Positions 11,632 to 20,214 of a stretch of 64,000 nt of DNA are shown here, one piece after another. A model generated the notes under the pieces. It worked only from the letters and a program-made list of their open reading frames with translations. It was not told the origin of the DNA and searched no databases. Made by a program: the position numbers and the translations under genes. Position 1 is the stretch's first letter. Each line of letters begins with the position of its first letter. Source of the stretch: Cupriavidus sp. WGlv3 (GTDB taxonomy: Bacteria; Pseudomonadota; Gammaproteobacteria; Burkholderiales; Burkholderiaceae); NCBI RefSeq assembly GCF_023952475.1, contig NZ_JALHRX010000021.1, forward strand, positions 28,456-92,455. The letters are read 5' to 3'.

Positions 11632-13311
11632 ATGACCGACGCCGCCACCCACCGCGTCTTCAACCAGGTGCCGGATCTCGCGCACTACAACCTGTTCGAC
11701 AGCGATCCCACCGTGCGGGCCGCGCTCGAACGCCTTGGCGGCGGCTGGCATGCCGACGCGCTGCGGCAGTTCGGCGCGCGCCTGGGCGAGCCGGAAGTGC
11801 AGCAATGGGCCGCGGACGCCAACCGCCATGCGCCGCAGCTGCACACCCACAGCCGCACCGGCGAGCGCATCGACACGGTCGAATTCCATCCGGGCTGGCA
11901 CGCGCTGCTGGGGCTGCTGCGCGGCCAGCAGCTGCAGGCCCTGCCGTTCGCGCAACCGCGCGCGGGCGCCTGGGCGGCGCGCACCGCGGGGTACTTCCTG
12001 CAGGCGCAGGTGGAATCGGGCTCGCTGTGCCCGCCCACCATGACCTTTGCCAGCATCCCGGTGCTGCGCAAGGAAGCCGCGCTGTTTACCGAGCTGGAAC
12101 CGCGCCTCTATGCGGCCGAACATGATGCACGCGACCTGCCCTGGCGCGACAAGACCGCGATCATGATCGGCATGGGCATGACCGAGAAGCAAGGCGGCTC
12201 CGACGTGCGCGCCAACACCACGGTGGCGCGCCCCTTACACGGCGCAGGCGGCGAAGGCCGCGGCGCGGAATACGCGCTGACCGGGCACAAGTGGTTCTTC
12301 TCCGCACCGATGTGCGATGCGCATCTGGTGGTGGCGCGCATGGGTGCCGAAGACGGTCCGCTGTCGTGCTTCTTCGTGCCGCGCTTTCGCGACGACGGCA
12401 GCCGCAACGCGGTGCAGATCCAGCGGCTCAAGGACAAGCTCGGCAACCGCTCCAATGCCAGCAGCGAAGTCGAGTTCCGCGACGCCACCGGCATCCTGAT
12501 CGGCGAGGAAGGCCGCGGCATCCCGACCATCATCGAGATGGCCACCAGCACGCGGCTGGACTGCGTGATCGGCAGCGCCGCGATCCTGCGCGCGGCCTAC
12601 GTGCAGGCGCTGCACCACACGCGCCACCGCAGCGCCTTCGGCCGCCTGCTGTGCGACCAGCCGCTGATGCGCAACGTGCTGGCGGACCTGGCGCTGGAAT
12701 CCGAAGCCGCCACGCTGCTGATGATGGAACTGGGCCAAGCCTTCGCGCAGGCCGAGGGCGACAACCCCGACCCGCTCGCCTCCGCTTGGAAACGCGTGGT
12801 CACGCCCGCGGCCAAGTTCTGGGTGTGCAAGCGCACGCTCGAAGCCACCGGCGAAGCGATGGAAGTCTGGGGCGGCAACGGCTATGTCGAAGAGGGGCCG
12901 ATGGCGCGGCTGTACCGCGAGGCGCCGGTCAATTCGATCTGGGAAGGCTCGGGCAACATCATGTGCCTGGACGTGCTGCGCGCGCTCCAGCGCAATCCGG
13001 ACGATGCCGCGCGCCTGCTGCAGGACCTGTCGCGCCGCGCCGGCGGCCACCCCGCGGTGCGCGCGGAACTGGCCTCGCTGCAGGCCATGCTGCGTGAAAA
13101 CGCCGACCAGCTCGAAGCCAATGCGCGCCGCTTTGCCCAAAGCCTGGTGCTGACCGCGCAGGCGGCGCTGATGCTGGCGCATGCCGAACCCGCGCACGCC
13201 GAGCTGTTCGTCGCCAGCCGGCTCGGGCGCCAGCACGGGCGCGTGTTCGGCACGCTGGACGCGGATGCCGGCGCGCTCGGGCGGGTGGCGTCGCGCGGCT
13301 TCGAGGGCTAG
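11632..13311 (+). CDS. AidB-like acyl-CoA dehydrogenase
   Basis: The 559-residue flavoprotein follows the AidB subgroup: the N-terminus reads FNQVPDLAHYNLFDSDP, a helical region specific to AidB-like proteins, and the flavin motif is MGMTEKQGGSDVRANTT. The C-terminal half has EVWGGNGYVEEGPMARLYRE and INSIWEGSGN-type residues (NSIWEGSGNIM). E. coli AidB has isovaleryl-CoA dehydrogenase activity and binds DNA during alkylation stress; which role applies here is open. The ATG at 11632 follows GAGGAGA. Its stop overlaps the stop of the convergent GMC gene by 4 bases. Confidence 0.88.
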   Translation: MTDAATHRVFNQVPDLAHYNLFDSDPTVRAALERLGGGWHADALRQFGARLGEPEVQQWAADANRHAPQLHTHSRTGERIDTVEFHPGWHALLGLLRGQQLQALPFAQPRAGAWAARTAGYFLQAQVESGSLCPPTMTFASIPVLRKEAALFTELEPRLYAAEHDARDLPWRDKTAIMIGMGMTEKQGGSDVRANTTVARPLHGAGGEGRGAEYALTGHKWFFSAPMCDAHLVVARMGAEDGPLSCFFVPRFRDDGSRNAVQIQRLKDKLGNRSNASSEVEFRDATGILIGEEGRGIPTIIEMATSTRLDCVIGSAAILRAAYVQALHHTRHRSAFGRLLCDQPLMRNVLADLALESEAATLLMMELGQAFAQAEGDNPDPLASAWKRVVTPAAKFWVCKRTLEATGEAMEVWGGNGYVEEGPMARLYREAPVNSIWEGSGNIMCLDVLRALQRNPDDAARLLQDLSRRAGGHPAVRAELASLQAMLRENADQLEANARRFAQSLVLTAQAALMLAHAEPAHAELFVASRLGRQHGRVFGTLDADAGALGRVASRGFEG

Positions 13312-14987
13312 GCCTCCATCGACTCCAGCACCCGCAGCATCACCCGCGGCGCATAGCGGATCAGGTCGTGCGCGCGCTCGCCGATCATGATCGCGGGCGC
13401 ATTGGTGTTGCCGCCGATCAGCGTGGGCATCACCGAGGCATCGACCACGCGCAACCCCTCCACGCCGCGCACGCGCAGCTGCGGGTCGACCACCGCCATC
13501 GCATCCATGCCCATGCGGCAGGTGCCGACCGGGTGGTAGATGGTGTCGGCGCGCTCGCGGATCAGCTCGCGCACGGCGGCATCGTCGCTGCCATCGGCGC
13601 GCAGGCCAGCCGTATAAAGTTCGCGCCCGCCGAAGCAGGACAGCTGCGGCTGTGCCAGGATGCCGCGCACGATGCGCACGCCGGCCACCAGGTCGTCCAA
13701 GTCGCGCGCGTCGCTCAGATACTTCGGATCGATCAGCGGCGCGCGCCGGATATCGGCCGCGGCCAGACGGACCTCCCCACGGCTGCGCGGCCGCAGCAGG
13801 CAGACATGGCAGCAATAGCCATGGCCGAGATTTAGCTTGCGCATATGGTCATCGGCCAGGCCGACCACGAAATGCAGCTGCAGATCGGGCTCGGGCAGCG
13901 CCGGGTGGCTGCGCAGAAAGCCGCCGGCCTCGGCGAAGTTGCTCGACATCATGCCGGCGCGCTCGCGCCGGTAGCGCAGCATTTCGGACAGCAGCCTGGC
14001 AACCCCGCCGAACGATACGCCGAACAGCTCGGGCACGGCGGTGCGCTTGTGCAGCACCACGTCGAGATGGTCCTGCAGGTTGGCGCCCACGCCGGGCAAG
14101 TCATGAACTACGTCGATACCGTGTTCGCGCAGGTGCGCGGCGGGTCCGACCCCGGAGACCATCAGCAGCTGCGGCGAGCCGAACGTGCCCGCGCACACGA
14201 TCACGTCGCGACGCGCGCGCAGCAGCTGCTGGCGGCCGTCACGCTGCACCAGCACCCCGGCGGCGTGGCGACCTTCGAAGACGATGCGCAGCGCCTGCGT
14301 GTCGGTCAGCACGCGCAGCCGCGCGCGGCCGCCGTTGCAGGCGCGATCGCGCGCGTTGCCGCCGTGCAGGTAGGCGCGCGCGGCGTTCCAGCGCTCGCCC
14401 GCGTGCTGCGTGACCTGGTACCAGCCGATGCCCTCCTGTTCTTCGCCGTTGAAATCGTCGTTGCGCGGATAGCCGGCCTGCTGCGCGGCCTCGATAAAGC
14501 GCTCGGCGAACGGGTTGGGCGTGCGCAGGTCGCTGACATGCAGCGGGCCGTTGCCGCCGTGCAGCGGATCGTCGTCGCTGCCCGCCAGGCGCTCGTTGCA
14601 TTCGGCGCGGCGGAAGTACGGCAGCACGTCGTCCCAGGACCAGCCATCGCAGCCGGCGTCGGCCCAGGCATCGTAGTCGGCGGGCCGGCCGCGCGTGTAG
14701 ATCATGGCGTTGATCGACGAGCAGCCGCCCAGCCCGCGCCCGCGCGGCTGGTAGCCGCGGCGGCCGTTCAGGCCCGGTTGCGGCACGGTGTGAAAGGCGT
14801 AGTTGCGCGCCCCCGCGCGCGGCAGCATCGCGGCCAGCCCGGCGGGTGTGCGCACCAGCACATGGTGGTCGTGGTGCCCGGCCTCGATCAGCGCGATGGT
14901 GTCGTCGCCGCTGTCGGCCAGGCGCCCCGCCAGCGCACAGCCCGCCGAGCCCGCGCCGACGATGACGTAGTCATAGGTGGTTTCCAT
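13308..14987 (-). CDS. GMC-family FAD-dependent oxidoreductase (choline dehydrogenase-like)
   Basis: The 559-residue protein starts METTYDYVIVGAGSAGCALA, the GMC dinucleotide-binding motif. The GMC signature 1 region is RGRGLGGCSSINAMIYTRG, and signature 2 is VIVCAGTFGSPQLLMVSGVG (about residues 265-284). The C-terminal catalytic segment has TIYHPVGTCRMG (His) and DASVMPTLIGGNTNAPAIM (Asn). It oxidises an alcohol to an aldehyde. An aldehyde dehydrogenase is divergently transcribed 299 bases away, so the two could act in sequence on the same substrate. The start at 14987 is the one that places the FAD motif at the N-terminus. Confidence 0.9.
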   Translation of the reverse strand: METTYDYVIVGAGSAGCALAGRLADSGDDTIALIEAGHHDHHVLVRTPAGLAAMLPRAGARNYAFHTVPQPGLNGRRGYQPRGRGLGGCSSINAMIYTRGRPADYDAWADAGCDGWSWDDVLPYFRRAECNERLAGSDDDPLHGGNGPLHVSDLRTPNPFAERFIEAAQQAGYPRNDDFNGEEQEGIGWYQVTQHAGERWNAARAYLHGGNARDRACNGGRARLRVLTDTQALRIVFEGRHAAGVLVQRDGRQQLLRARRDVIVCAGTFGSPQLLMVSGVGPAAHLREHGIDVVHDLPGVGANLQDHLDVVLHKRTAVPELFGVSFGGVARLLSEMLRYRRERAGMMSSNFAEAGGFLRSHPALPEPDLQLHFVVGLADDHMRKLNLGHGYCCHVCLLRPRSRGEVRLAAADIRRAPLIDPKYLSDARDLDDLVAGVRIVRGILAQPQLSCFGGRELYTAGLRADGSDDAAVRELIRERADTIYHPVGTCRMGMDAMAVVDPQLRVRGVEGLRVVDASVMPTLIGGNTNAPAIMIGERAHDLIRYAPRVMLRVLESMEA

Positions 14988-15286
14988 CTGTCTCCCCGCG
15001 AGTCCGCAGGCGGCGCGCATGCGTGAGCCGGGCCGCGCCGGCGCGCGCCCTGTCCGTCCAGCGGATGGCAAGCCGTGAGATTCAGTGTAGGCGCTGGCTG
15101 CGCTGGCTCAAGGCCGGAGCGGGGCGGCGGCAACCAAAGGCACGGGCTTGACGGAGAGGCGCGCGAGCGCGCCGGACGGGCGTTTGAATCGGCTTTCTGG
15201 TAGCAAGCTTCCATTGTCTTGGCCGTCGCGCTGCCTTATCTTGCGCGATGGTGCGCCAATGTGCGCGCAAATCCAGGAGCGCAGCC

Positions 15287-16690
15287 ATGCGAGAAGTCCC
15301 CGACCTGTCGTCCGTCTTCGGTGCGATGCATGCCGCCTCGCGGCGCGACCAGCTGCCCGCGTGGACCGTGCGTGCCGATCGCCTGCAACGCCTGCGACGC
15401 CTGGTGACCGAAAACCAGGCCGAAATTGCCGCGGCAATCCACGCCGATTTCACCAATCGCCCGCGCCAGGAAACCGCGCTGCTGGAGGTGTTCCCCAGCC
15501 TGGCCGGCATCGACGATGCGCTGCGCCACGGCAAGCGCTGGATGCGCGTGCGGCGCGCGCCTACCGGGTTCTGGTTCCGTCCCGGGCGCTCGCGCCTGGT
15601 GCCGCAGCCGCTCGGCGTGGTGGGCATCGTGGTGCCCTGGAACTATCCGCTGTACCTGACCGTCGGCCCGCTCGCCGGCGCACTGGCGGCAGGCAATCGC
15701 GCCATGGTCAAGCTGTCGGAATACACGCCGCGTTTTGCGGCGCTGTTCGCGCAACTGGTGCCGCAGCACTTCGCCCCGGACGAGATCGTGGTGATCAACG
15801 GCGATGCCGACGTGGCCAGCGCCTTCACCGCGCTGCCGTTCGACCACCTGCTGTTCACGGGTTCGACCGCGGTCGGCCACCATGTGATGCGGGCGGCGGC
15901 CGCCAACCTGACCCCCGTGACGCTGGAGCTGGGCGGCAAGTCGCCGGCCATCGTCGGCGCCGGCGCCGACCTGGAGCGCGCGGTGGAGCGCATCCTGGTG
16001 GGCAAGCTGATGAACGCGGGGCAGACCTGCATCGCGCCGGATTATGTGATGGTGCCGGAGGACTTGCGCGGTCAACTGGTGGACGCGGCGCGCCGCTGCG
16101 TGGGCCGGCTCTACCCTGACCTGGCGCGCAACCCCGACTACACCAGCATCATCAGCCCGCGGCATTTTGCCCGGCTGGCAGCGCTGGTCGACGAGGCCGC
16201 CGCGCAAGGTGCGACCGTGGTGCCGCTGTCGGAGGCGCTGCCGGATGCACAGGCGCGGCGCCTGCCGCCGGTGCTGCTGCTGGACGTGCCCGACGGCGTG
16301 ACCGCGATGCGCGAGGAAATCTTCGGGCCGGTTTTGCCGGTGGTGACCTACCGCACCCTCGACGACGCGGTGGACTATATCAACGCGCGCCCGCGGCCGC
16401 TGGCGCTGTACCTGTTCGAGCGCGACCGCGGCGCCATCGCCCATGTGATGCAGCAGACCGTCGCCGGCGGTGTCACCGTCAACGACACGCTGTTCCATAT
16501 CGCCCAGGACGGCCTGCCGTTCGGCGGCGTCGGCGCCAGCGGCATGGGCGCGTATCACGGGCAGGCGGGCTTCGATACCTTTTCGAAGGTGAAGCCGGTA
16601 TTCCACCAGGCCAGCCTGAACGGCGCCGGCCTGCTCAAGCCGCCTTACGGCAAGACCTTCGACACCATGCTGCGCCTGCTGCTGCGTTAG
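15287..16690 (+). CDS. Aldehyde dehydrogenase, coniferyl-aldehyde-dehydrogenase type
   Basis: The 467-residue ALDH has VPWNYPLYLTVGPLAGALAAGNRAM, the FTGSTAVGHHVMRAAA NAD motif, the catalytic Glu in LELGGKSPAIV and the catalytic Cys in NAGQTCIAPDYV. The C-terminus lacks the extra beta strand of long ALDHs and ends in KPPYGKTFDTMLRLLLR, as in the CALDH group. It would oxidise an aldehyde, possibly aromatic, to the acid with NAD(P)+. Start at 15287, with AGGAG 9 bases upstream. It diverges from the GMC oxidoreductase. Confidence 0.88.
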   Translation: MREVPDLSSVFGAMHAASRRDQLPAWTVRADRLQRLRRLVTENQAEIAAAIHADFTNRPRQETALLEVFPSLAGIDDALRHGKRWMRVRRAPTGFWFRPGRSRLVPQPLGVVGIVVPWNYPLYLTVGPLAGALAAGNRAMVKLSEYTPRFAALFAQLVPQHFAPDEIVVINGDADVASAFTALPFDHLLFTGSTAVGHHVMRAAAANLTPVTLELGGKSPAIVGAGADLERAVERILVGKLMNAGQTCIAPDYVMVPEDLRGQLVDAARRCVGRLYPDLARNPDYTSIISPRHFARLAALVDEAAAQGATVVPLSEALPDAQARRLPPVLLLDVPDGVTAMREEIFGPVLPVVTYRTLDDAVDYINARPRPLALYLFERDRGAIAHVMQQTVAGGVTVNDTLFHIAQDGLPFGGVGASGMGAYHGQAGFDTFSKVKPVFHQASLNGAGLLKPPYGKTFDTMLRLLLR

Positions 16691-16714
16691 GAGCAGGGCG
16701 GCGCAGGCCGCGCC

Positions 16715-17656
16715 TCACGACACCAGCATCGGCCGCCCGAGCATGCGCGACAGCACTGCCTCGGGCGAATGGGTGTGGTCCGAAATCGCCTGCGGCGCCA
16801 GGTAGATGGTCTGCTCCATCATCGCGCGCCCGCGCATGGCCGCGTGCAGCAGCTGGTCGCTGAAGACGATCCAGGTCGCACCCGGCGGGAAGTGGAATTC
16901 CTGCTGCGGCACGTTGGCCTGGTAATCCAGGTCGGCCTTGGCCAGGTCATGCAGCTGCAGCATGCGGTGGTCGTATTCCGAGCGGCGGCGCTTGGTGATA
17001 TGCAGCAGCTTCATCAGCGCCGCCTGCCCCGGCCACATGCCGTGGGTCTTGGGCACGAATTTCTGCGCAAAGTCGCCGAACGGCTCGCCCACGCGCCACA
17101 CACGCGGCGCGGCCGGGTCGATATTGTGGAACACGCGCAACAGGCGCTTGCCCAGCATCGGGTTGGACGGGAATGAATCGACGTGCAGGCGGGTGTCGTC
17201 CTTGCGCCAGCTGACCGGGCGCCCGGCGATCTCGCTGGGCCGCAGCGAGGTGCCGGCGCGGGTCATGTGCGGGATGTATTCCGGAAACAGCGTGCGGATC
17301 AGCAACTCGCTGCTGTCGGCGTAGCGGCGGATCAGCGCGTAGAGGCCGGCCAGGTCCTGCTCGGTGCCCTGCGCGCCGCGCACCGCGTTGTCGCCGGCGC
17401 GCAGGTTGATGTTCTTGGACTTGCCGTCGGAATAGCGGGCATCGAGGAAGCGCTCTTCGCCCGGCTGGAACTGGAACTTCAGGTTGGGGAAATAGAGCAC
17501 CGCGCCTTGCTCCAGTTCGCGGCGCAGCGTGGCGCGCGCTTCGGCGCTGACCTCGGGCGCCCACTCCGTATAGGGCTGCGGACGGATCAGGTCGAGCTGG
17601 CCGGCGGCAGCAGGCCGGGCGAGGGGCGACGGGGCAAGGACAGGCGCTTCGGACAT
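16715..17656 (-). CDS. kdoO: Kdo 3-hydroxylase (KdoO) family dioxygenase
   Basis: The 313-residue protein matches the Kdo hydroxylase family, Fe(II)/2-oxoglutarate enzymes that hydroxylate the outer Kdo sugar of lipopolysaccharide in Burkholderia and Yersinia. RLHVDSFPSNPM supplies the iron ligands His158 and Asp160. A distal His sits in DQLLHAAMRGR and a following Arg/Thr stretch (AMMEQTIYL) would bind 2-oxoglutarate. There is no signal peptide, consistent with action on cytoplasm-facing lipid A-Kdo. It is separated from metK by a terminator; the lipid A acyltransferases nearby fit an envelope-lipid neighbourhood. Confidence 0.85.
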   Translation of the reverse strand: MSEAPVLAPSPLARPAAAGQLDLIRPQPYTEWAPEVSAEARATLRRELEQGAVLYFPNLKFQFQPGEERFLDARYSDGKSKNINLRAGDNAVRGAQGTEQDLAGLYALIRRYADSSELLIRTLFPEYIPHMTRAGTSLRPSEIAGRPVSWRKDDTRLHVDSFPSNPMLGKRLLRVFHNIDPAAPRVWRVGEPFGDFAQKFVPKTHGMWPGQAALMKLLHITKRRRSEYDHRMLQLHDLAKADLDYQANVPQQEFHFPPGATWIVFSDQLLHAAMRGRAMMEQTIYLAPQAISDHTHSPEAVLSRMLGRPMLVS

Positions 17657-17788
17657 GGCATCCTCTGGGAACGGTTACCAGTGTTTGGGGGTGGCCGCCG
17701 CGGCGGCATGGCGTGCCGGAATTTTACTCCGAGCGCCGGCCGTGGCGCCGGCTTCACGCGGCAGCTGGACTACGATCAAACCCGCGTT

Positions 17789-17822
17789 AAAAAACCCCGC
17801 GGGCCCTTGCGGACCGGCGGGG
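17789..17822 (-). terminator. Intrinsic terminator after metK
   Basis: On the minus strand a CCCCGC...GCGGGG stem with a GCAA apex is followed by TTTTTT, 36 bases after the metK stop and before kdoO. It should separate the two transcripts. Confidence 0.8.
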
Positions 17823-17857
17823 CTTGCCGTCAGGACGACGGACGCGGGCGGCGGCGC

Positions 17858-19021
17858 TTACAGGCCGGCCGCGGCGCGCAGCGCAGCCGCCTTGTCGGTG
17901 GCTTCCCACGAGAATTCCGGCTCTTCGCGGCCGAAGTGGCCATAGGCCGCAGTCTTCTCGTAGATCGGCCGCAGCAGGTCCAGCATCTGCACGATGCCCT
18001 TCGGGCGCAGGTCGAAATGCTCCTGCACCAGCTCCGCGATCTTGGCGTCCGGAATCTTGCCGGTGCCTTCGGTATAGACCGTCACGTTGATTGGCCGCGC
18101 CACGCCGATGGCGTAGCTGACCTGCACCTGGCACTGCCGCGCCAGGCCCGAGGCCACCACGTTCTTGGCCACGTAGCGCGCCGCGTAGGCGGCCGAGCGG
18201 TCGACCTTGGACGGGTCCTTGCCCGAGAACGCGCCGCCGCCGTGCGGCGAGGCGCCGCCGTAGGTGTCGACGATGATCTTGCGCCCGGTCAGGCCGCAGT
18301 CGCCCTGCGGCCCGCCGATCACGAAGCGCCCGGTCGGGTTCACCAGGTACTTGGTTTCCTTGAGCATCTCGGCCGGCAGCACCGGCTTGATGATCTCCTC
18401 GATCACGGCCTCGCGGATCTGCGCCTGGGTGATGTCGGGCGAATGCTGGGTCGACAGCACCACGGTATCCACGCTGTGCGGCTTGCCGTCGACATAACGC
18501 ACCGTGACCTGCGACTTGGCGTCCGGGCGCAGCCACGGCAGGCGGCCGTCTCGGCGCAGCAGCGACTGGCGCTCGACCAGGCGGTGCGCATAGTAGATCG
18601 GGAACGGCATCAGTTCCGGGGTCTCGTCGCAGGCGTAGCCGAACATCAGGCCCTGGTCGCCGGCACCCTGGTTCAGGTAGTCGTCCGAGGCGCGGTCGAC
18701 GCCCTGCGCGATGTCGGGCGACTGCTTGTCATAGGCCACCAGTACCGCGCAGCCCTTGTAGTCGATGCCGTAATCGGTGTTGTCGTACCCGATGCGCTTG
18801 ATGGTGTCGCGCGCGATCTGGATGTAGTCGACATTGGCGGTCGTGGTGATTTCCCCGGCCAGCACCACCAGACCGGTGTTGCAAAGCGTCTCAGCTGCCA
18901 CACGCGCATACTTGTCCTGCGCCAGGATGGCGTCCAGGACGGCGTCGGAAATCTGGTCGGCGACCTTGTCGGGATGGCCTTCGGAGACGGATTCCGAAGT
19001 AAAAAGGAAGTCGTTTGCCAC
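17858..19021 (-). CDS. metK: S-adenosylmethionine synthetase
   Basis: MetK makes SAM from methionine and ATP. The 387-residue protein starts (GTG) VANDFLFTSESVSEGHPDKV, holding the His of the ATP site. The MFGYACDET methionine-site motif, the P-loop-like GGAFSGKDPSKVDRSAAY and the late EEPEFSWE are all in place. The GTG at 19021 has GGAG 9 bases upstream. An in-frame ATG at 19069 would add 16 residues but directly abuts the riboswitch and has no Shine-Dalgarno. The leader carries a SAM-II-like aptamer, giving feedback control by the product. Confidence 0.96.
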   Translation of the reverse strand: MANDFLFTSESVSEGHPDKVADQISDAVLDAILAQDKYARVAAETLCNTGLVVLAGEITTTANVDYIQIARDTIKRIGYDNTDYGIDYKGCAVLVAYDKQSPDIAQGVDRASDDYLNQGAGDQGLMFGYACDETPELMPFPIYYAHRLVERQSLLRRDGRLPWLRPDAKSQVTVRYVDGKPHSVDTVVLSTQHSPDITQAQIREAVIEEIIKPVLPAEMLKETKYLVNPTGRFVIGGPQGDCGLTGRKIIVDTYGGASPHGGGAFSGKDPSKVDRSAAYAARYVAKNVVASGLARQCQVQVSYAIGVARPINVTVYTEGTGKIPDAKIAELVQEHFDLRPKGIVQMLDLLRPIYEKTAAYGHFGREEPEFSWEATDKAAALRAAAGL

Positions 19022-19072
19022 GAACTTATTCTCCAGGTTGGCTATTGCGTGCCAGCCTGTTCGGTTCATGGC

Positions 19073-19150
19073 GGCGACGCTTTAGCGGTATTTCAGGCAG
19101 CCCGGTTAGAGCCGCATCGCCCCGCAAGTTGTCAGTTAACTCGGCGATAC
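19073..19150 (-). promoter_or_regulatory. SAM-II-like riboswitch in the metK leader
   Basis: Read on the minus strand, P1 is ATCGCC (19143-19148) with GGCGAT (19114-19119). Its loop ends in ACTTGCG. A small hairpin (GGCTC ... GGCTGCC region) is inserted, and the 3' part reads TGAAATACCGCTAAAGCGTC. The pseudoknot pairs loop GAC with GTC, and CTTGC with GC-U-AA of GCTAAA. CUUGC and GCUAAA are the invariant SAM-II core. It starts a few bases after a TATAAT box and stops just before the first ATG. No T-tract follows, so translational control is likelier than termination. Confidence 0.78.
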
Positions 19151-19155
19151 ACGCT

Positions 19156-19161
19156 ATTATA
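19156..19161 (-). promoter_or_regulatory. -10 box of the metK promoter
   Basis: Perfect TATAAT on the minus strand. Transcription would begin around 19149, exactly where the SAM-II-like aptamer begins. No clear -35 hexamer is visible. Confidence 0.65.
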
Positions 19162-19299
19162 CGCGCCTGCAGGCGTCGTTGCAGCGCCACAGGCGTGCGG
19201 TACGACACCTTGCCGGCACGCCGGACCAACGCCTGCCTGCCCGTCTGATCCCGGCACAGACCCGGCGGCGGACTTGCCTGGACCCTTCTTCCACGCCTG

Positions 19300-20214
19300 A
19301 TGACTTTTTTATTCTGGCTGATCTCCCGTTTTCCACTGCGGCTGCTGCAGGCCGCGGGCGGCGCGCTGGGCCTGCTGAGCGCCCGCCTGCCGGGCCGCTA
19401 TGGCCAGCGCCTGCGGGAAAACTTCAGGCTCGCCTTCCCCGACGCCACCGAGGCGATGATCGACGAGGCCGCCCGCTCGGCCGGGCGCATGATCATCGAG
19501 ATGCCCTACTTCTGGAGCCGTCGCAGGATCGGCGCGAAGCTGTACGGCTTCGACGACCACCTTTGGCCCGAACTGGCTAACCTGCAGGCGCGCGGCAAGG
19601 GCATCATCATCCTGACGCCGCACCTGGGCTGCTTCGAGGTGCTGCCGCAATCCCACGCCCTGCATCGCCCGGTGACCGCGCTGTTCAAGCCGCCGCACCA
19701 GCCGTGGCTGCGCGACTGGATCGAAAAGATGCGCACCCGGCCCAACATGCATATGGCGCCGGCCACGCCGCGCGGCGTGCGCATGCTGGTGAAGGCGCTC
19801 AAGCGCGGCCAGGCGGTGGGCATCCTGCCCGACCAGGTGCCCAGTGGCGGCGAAGGCAACTGGGCGCCGTTCTTCGGCAAGCCCGCCTACACCATGGCGC
19901 TGGTGCACCGGCTGCAGCAACTGACCGGCGCGCCGGTGGTGGCGATCTTTGCCGAGCGGCTGCCGCGCGGCGCCGGCTACCGCGGCCATCTGCGCGTGAT
20001 CGAGGACGGCGGCATGCTGCCGGACGATCCGGCCGCCGCCGCCGCGATCATCAACCGCACCATCGAAGCACTGGTGCGCCAGTGCCCGACGCAATACCTG
20101 TGGGGCTACAACCGCTACAAGCAACCCGCCGGAGCGGGCACCCCCGGCATCCCGGACACGCCGGCTACCGAGGGCACGGATTCCGAGCCGGCGACTGATC
20201 GATCGACTTCATGA
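19300..20214 (+). CDS. LpxL/HtrB-type lipid A acyltransferase (first copy)
   Basis: The 304-residue protein belongs to the lysophospholipid/lipid A acyltransferase family. It has an N-terminal membrane segment (FLFWLISRFPLRLLQAAGG), the catalytic HX4E motif in TPHLGCFE, the substrate motif LPDQVPSGGEG and the C-terminal LWGYNRYK. It would transfer a secondary acyl chain to lipid A at the inner-membrane face, though lipid-specific variants exist. The last 30 residues are Pro/Thr/Asp-rich and variable. It overlaps the next acyltransferase by 4 bases (ATGA), so the pair is probably translationally coupled. It diverges from metK. Confidence 0.86.
   Translation: MTFLFWLISRFPLRLLQAAGGALGLLSARLPGRYGQRLRENFRLAFPDATEAMIDEAARSAGRMIIEMPYFWSRRRIGAKLYGFDDHLWPELANLQARGKGIIILTPHLGCFEVLPQSHALHRPVTALFKPPHQPWLRDWIEKMRTRPNMHMAPATPRGVRMLVKALKRGQAVGILPDQVPSGGEGNWAPFFGKPAYTMALVHRLQQLTGAPVVAIFAERLPRGAGYRGHLRVIEDGGMLPDDPAAAAAIINRTIEALVRQCPTQYLWGYNRYKQPAGAGTPGIPDTPATEGTDSEPATDRSTS

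Noticed and set aside
19022..19069. In-frame ATG giving metK 16 extra residues
   Set aside because: It abuts the riboswitch and lacks a Shine-Dalgarno, whereas the GTG at 19021 has GGAG at good spacing and the normal MetK N-terminus.
19073..19150. metK leader as a SAM-I (S-box) or SAH riboswitch
   Set aside because: It lacks the S-box kink-turn and the SAH motifs GAGGAGCG and CCAGGCUCG; the CUUGC/GCUAAA pair fits SAM-II.
17183..19300. 705-codon plus-strand frame over kdoO and metK
   Set aside because: Antisense of two real genes with low-complexity translation and no motif.
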